NCBI GenBank assembly: GCA_963682175.1
Contig: OY821782.1
Location: forward strand, 25,193,741 to 25,257,740
Direction of reading: 5' to 3'
DNA length: 64,000 nucleotides
Source of the DNA: Triglochin maritima
Lineage: Eukaryota; Streptophyta; Magnoliopsida; Alismatales; Juncaginaceae
In this document: piece after piece, positions 59,901 to 64,000 of the stretch
Position numbering within the stretch: the stretch's first letter is position 1
Layout: each line of letters opens with the position of its first letter
Notes under the pieces: model-generated
The model's database searches: none
Told to the model about the DNA's origin: nothing
Seen by the model: the letters and a program-made list of their open reading frames with translations, nothing else
Position numbers and translations under genes: made by a program

Positions 59901-60480
59901 GTCATGGAAGTCTACCACTACCCTGTGGGTTAGACACAGGGAGATCAACTACTTTGGGTGGATGTGGGGATCCTACACTTCCAACAACACTTGGGATTGG
60001 CCCACTATCATTTGCAAGAGAAGTACAACCTTGACCTTTTGGTTGTGTCTCAACATCGCTCAATGCCTCAACCTGAACCCCTGCGGCCTCACCCTCAAAA
60101 TCTTGGTCAACCTCAACCGCAATATTTTCCCTATTAAGTCCTTAACATTGCCCATTACTCAATTGAACTGCCATTTCTTCTGTCACACTCTCCCTACTGC
60201 TCCAACAAGCATACAAGTGCAGCTCATATTTTGGGTTTTGAAAACTAAGGGCCTCATGTAAATCCACATGAGTAACTAGATATCTAAAATGATTGTTTAC
60301 ATTACTAGGTATCATATAATGCATGTCCACTGCCTTATAACTGCTCCACTATTTGACAACGCAAATTCAAGACCTTAGCATCTCAATTCCTCTACAACTA
60401 ACATTGAGCCAACCTCAACAAAACCCATACGTCTATCTCGTCCCTTTCTCTTACCCCATCTACCACAATAGTGAAATCTA
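56911..60480 (-). pseudogene. Mutator-like (MULE) transposase remnant, split by an F3 solo LTR
   Basis: On the minus strand, 60480-59697 encodes an acidic, weakly conserved N-terminal region (CWSSRESVTEEMAVQLSNG). After the LTR insertion (57640-59691), 57634-56911 carries the MuDR-type motif RVIARCRDSQCMWRI and then EIECTNPASVITYEV. The start of the DDE core follows with YVRGCRPGIGLYVCHLKAKY and a shifted ILLATSVDGNPQLFPIAFGV. In active MULEs the motif reads GLDGCHLKG, whose Asp is catalytic; here it is GLYVCHLK, so the Asp is lost. Several stops and frameshifts occur. The C-terminal DDE part and SWIM zinc finger are missing, cut off by the junction with segment H at 56910. Confidence 0.75.
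57640..59691 (-). mobile_element. F3 solo LTR, copy 2
   Basis: A 2052-bp inverse copy of 16679-18724, with minus-strand ends TGAAGGG (59691) and CCTACA (57640). The perfect 5-bp target duplication CATCC lies at 57635-57639 and 59692-59696. Seven exact CGGTCGACCG palindromes lie between 58291 and 58497. It interrupts a MULE transposase gene. Confidence 0.87.
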
Positions 60481-60484
60481 ACAT

Positions 60485-61850
60485 CACTAGTGCAGAATAG
60501 TGCATACTCGTCTCATAGACGTCGGATGTAGTAACGACCGACATCTACAGGTATAGACGTCGGATGTAGTAACGACCGACATCTACAGGTATAGACGTCA
60601 GATGTAATCATGGCCGACGTCTATTATTTACTATTGACGTTGGGTGTTTGAACATGCATTGGCATCCGACATCTATAACCCTCAGACGTCGACCCATCCC
60701 ATATAGACGTCGTGGTATAGACGTTGGGTGAGAGTTAAGTATCCATAGGTCTAATAAGGTCAAGTATCCATTCAATTTTTGTATTTTATCTCCTGTTAGG
60801 GGACGAAAACCCTAGCCGTCTTCCTCCTCCGCGACCACTCCAGCCAAAACCCGACCAAAACCCTAGCCTCCGCAACACCGGCCATCTTCCTCCACTTCCC
60901 TAACCACCGTATCCTCCTTCGACCACTGTCAACACACCCCATCCTCCTACGCGACCTCCTCCTCCTCCACGACGACCACCGACCCTCCACATGTAAGAGT
61001 TTTGATTTAGTTTTGGTTGGTTTAGTTTCATATTTTAGGTGGATTTTGGTTGTGTCCGTCCCCATTAACCGCTCGGGCTCGGGATTTGCGTGGTGGTTTT
61101 GGTGTTGGATTTGGGGAATTGGATGGTGGGTGGGTTTTGGTTTGGGTATGTGATTTTTATGGTTTGTTTTGGATTATTTTTTATTGAATTTAAGAATTGG
61201 GAAAGGAGTGAATGGTTTGATGATTGGCGGGAGAAATGTTTTGGGTTTTTGAGATGGATTGCCTGATTTGGATTGGGATAATTTGATTGTTCTTTCATGC
61301 AGCTTGGTTCAACGATGAAGCAGGACAAACGTCGTGCTATTAAGAATAAGATTTTGCTGGTTCGTGCGTTTGTTCAATGTATAGTGTGATTTTTTATGAA
61401 TGTATAGTGTCATTTTTTATCTGCTAGTTTCAGTTCAATGTTTGTTAAGCAAGTGTGCATTAAGTGTAAGCAAGTGTGGATTAAGTAATATCTGATGATT
61501 AACCATGTGTTTTTCTTTGTTTTAGATAATTGTCATTAATATTTTCCTTATGTTTAGATAATGTGAAATTTATTGTGGCTATGAATGAATGAAATTATAT
61601 CAAACCACATCGGGAGATCAAATTGTTCTCTAATAACAATTCTTGGTTAAAGAACCAGTTGATTAGGAAGAATGATCGAAACTCTGCTTTTTATTTTTGA
61701 AAAATGTCTTTAATATTCTATTTTATCTTCTATGTTCAAATTGAAAAAATAATTGTAAGTGGTTTAGCTTCGTATAGTACTAGACATGTACAACGTTTGA
61801 TTCCATGGGTAATTTGGCTAGTATAAACAAGTCACTAATCATGTAATATT
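60485..61850 (+). mobile_element. CACTA element, 5' end and leader
   Basis: It starts CACTAGTGCAGAATAGTGC, followed by GACGTC-type subterminal repeats to 60735. These include two consecutive near-identical units of about 38 bp (60514-60590). A GC-rich early region follows with AAACCCTAGCC (60808 and 60861) and a GT donor-like site after CCTCCACATG (60992), suggesting a transcription start and first intron. The rest of the element is not seen; the F3 LTR at 61851 may be nested in it. Confidence 0.65.
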
Positions 61851-64000
61851 TGTTGGATTTCGTGTCCCTATGTATGTATATATTTTAAAAAATTTAATAG
61901 AACATACAAGATCGTTTTCATATTTTCAACAATTTCTATGTACATTACTTTGTGTTTATTCTAATAACATGCAACCCTACATTTATTAAAATAAACCACA
62001 AATGTAGAATCATACCTAAAGGTTCTCTAAAACCTTTTTTAAAATCCGGAGTCGCGTTGCCCGTTTTGTCGTCCACTGATTTGCCACCTAGTGTTCACCA
62101 AACTCTAAACAAGATTAGAGAGAAATGAACTAGCCAATCAATCTCTAATAAGGCTTAGAATCTAGCTAATAACCCCTCTTTGAGCTCCTGAGATTTCTAT
62201 CTCCTAAACTCAAAAACACTAAGAGAATTTCGTGGTGATTAGAGGAGAGATTAATGAGAGAAAGATTTTTGCATTAGTATTAAACAAGTACAAGTAGGGG
62301 TCCTTTTATAGTCTCCTAAAATATCCTTATCAAGAGCTATTCTTTAGCCATGATCCCTTGTTTATTCTCTCCTAAAATTAATCTCTAATTTCCACATAAG
62401 CACCCACAACAAAACGTTTTAATAAAATCTAGAATTAATCCACCCATGATTTAATTAATCTCTTAAATTCAGGTAGAACCGTTCTTGTTCGGTGGACCGA
62501 GAATTATTCGGTCGACCGAACCGTTCGGTTATTACACGTGTTCGGTGCACCTTGAGCTAGACGGTTCCGTATGAGAAAAATTCCCTCGAAGAATCCGGAC
62601 GAACCACGTCTTTTACTCGGTCGACCGTTGACCCACCATAATCGCTCCTGGGACATAGTCATTGGATGACCGTGTCACCTTCGGTCTACCGAAAAAACTA
62701 CATCTCGGTTGACCGTGCACACTCGGTTAACCGAACCCGATTGTCAAGGCACTCCAGACAATTTCGGTCAACCAATTGCGCATACTCGTTCCGCATTCGG
62801 TTAACAGATCCGAAGATACCTCGGTCAACCGAACCTTGAACGGTTCACCGTGTTTGACCCCGATTTTGCCTTTGTCAAATTTTGGATTTATTTCCAACAA
62901 AATTTGTTTTTTTGGGGTTTTTAGTAAATTCACATCTTATGTAATATATTATCCTATGTAATATTAAATTATTACACCCCATAATATATACACCTCATAT
63001 GAATTTATTATGATTCTAATTATTTCACTTCTCATGACATATTGATTTTAATTAATTCACCAGATGTGTCCTATTTTCACATGAAACCCGACAAATCATA
63101 TGAACTTAAAATCAAGCCTCTTGTTTCCCAGTTTTGTGGTGTGACCTATAGGAGGATCTAAGCCCAATTGACAGAGATATTAAACACTTAATATCTCAAA
63201 CTATAAGCGGTATCTAGCTACACATTATTGTTACCCAATCAGCATAGATGTCTTTGTTCCACTCGAACCAAAACACGATCCATTTAGTGATGTAAGTGCA
63301 CCACTTGTGTCCGTCCCTTGGCTCATGATATTAAGAATATATACAAAGTAGAAATGTGTCATCTTTGTATTATATTCATTTCTTGATCTCTTTAAGCTAA
63401 TTATAACTATGTAACTTAACTCAAGTTACATTGTGCACATTATAATTTTGCTTTATCAAGGGGCCCTCTAATATCATCACTCAATTAAGAGGGGCAATGA
63501 TAATCGTTTGACTAGCTATCTTTTCTAGCACAAGTCATGCTCAATTAACTATTGCCTTTATCACTACACTCATTGATAGCTTTTGACAATAATCAAATTT
63601 AGCACTTCTTGAGTGAAAAGATATAAGTCTCATATCTTAGGATCCAAGACACAGTAAAAACATTAATGACACGAAACACAATTCCATAATGTTTTACTTG
63701 TTAGGTCTATTAAATATCTAAAAGTAATATTTTCCTCTTTTATATACTTGTGTCGTCAATTATTTGTAGAGCTACAACAATCGATGACCAACACGACAAT
63801 CTTATCTCGGTAATTAATGTTCCATGTTAATTACCATGATTGTGAATAACTTTTGATTTATGTAAACAATTATCTCTTAGAGCTCTACGATTAAGGACCA
63901 AGCGCTTCTTCCTTAACACTTCCAAAAGACGAATACCATAATCAAGGAACAAAATGTTTGCATATTCAATTCATAATAATTGACAAATAAAAGTAAAACT
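61851..64000 (-). repeat. F3-type LTR, copy 3, diverged and incomplete
   Basis: It is collinear with 57640-59691 but clearly diverged, beginning TGTTGGATTTCGTG where copy 2 has TGTAGGATTTCATG, and running off the window. The palindrome region (62480-62835) has two exact CGGTCGACCG copies (62509 and 62618) and many changed ones such as CGGTTGACCG (62706) and CGGTCAACCG (62822). Confidence 0.72.

Noticed and set aside
60796..61065. Arg-rich minus-strand frame next to the CACTA end as a host gene.
   Set aside because: It is the complement of a CT-rich, AAACCCTAGCC-bearing leader and shows no domain; the plus-strand leader reading is preferred.

Overview
This window is repeat-dominated nuclear DNA from a flowering plant, probably a dicot with a large genome; the species cannot be named from the sequence. 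It is AT-rich, and every coding region I recognise belongs to a transposable element. These are Ty1/copia and Ty3/gypsy (Athila-like) LTR elements, CACTA, Mutator-like (MULE) and hAT-type DNA elements. I found no convincing intact host gene and no rRNA, tRNA, CRISPR or organellar insert. Nearly every element is broken by stops, frameshifts, deletions or nested insertions.

Layout. 1-1719: 3' part of a CACTA element with a spliced Ulp1/C48 protease gene. 2041-6427: a block bounded by inverted repeats of about 88 bp, holding an antisense Athila-like gag remnant and a solo LTR (family F4). 7260-13213: broken LTRs of a copia-like family (F1) split by a solo LTR of family F5 (TGTAA...TTACA). 13997-20110: a second F5 solo LTR, itself holding an F4 LTR (15071-16590) and an F3 solo LTR (16679-18724). 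21751-29798: copia element Copia-1, full length but mutated. 30655-45006: a three-fold repeated composite of F1 LTR elements (minus strand), each with an F2 LTR element nested at the same AAGTT site. 45007-48120: duplicated segment H with a hAT-type MITE (47117-47613). 48121-55493: Copia-2, lacking most of gag and the protease. 55494-56910: more of segment H. 56911-60480: an antisense MULE transposase remnant split by a second F3 solo LTR (57640-59691). 60485-61850: the 5' end of another CACTA element. 61851-64000: a third, more diverged F3 LTR running off the window.

Segment H occurs in at least two long copies. Each copy preserves the empty site for insertions present in the other, so the order of events can be read from the sequence. 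Target-site duplications resolve several insertions exactly: TAAAT and CATCC for F3, TGTCAAAC for the MITE, AAGTT for F2, and TTATCTA for Copia-1.

The most unusual signal is not a gene. Arrays of the 10-bp palindrome CGGTCGACCG and its decay products lie in the LTRs of several otherwise unrelated families, and in F1 and F3 they lie upstream of the TATA box. A second candidate is a set of alternating 15-bp palindromes just upstream of the 3' LTR in both copia elements. I did not find a convincing new gene system.
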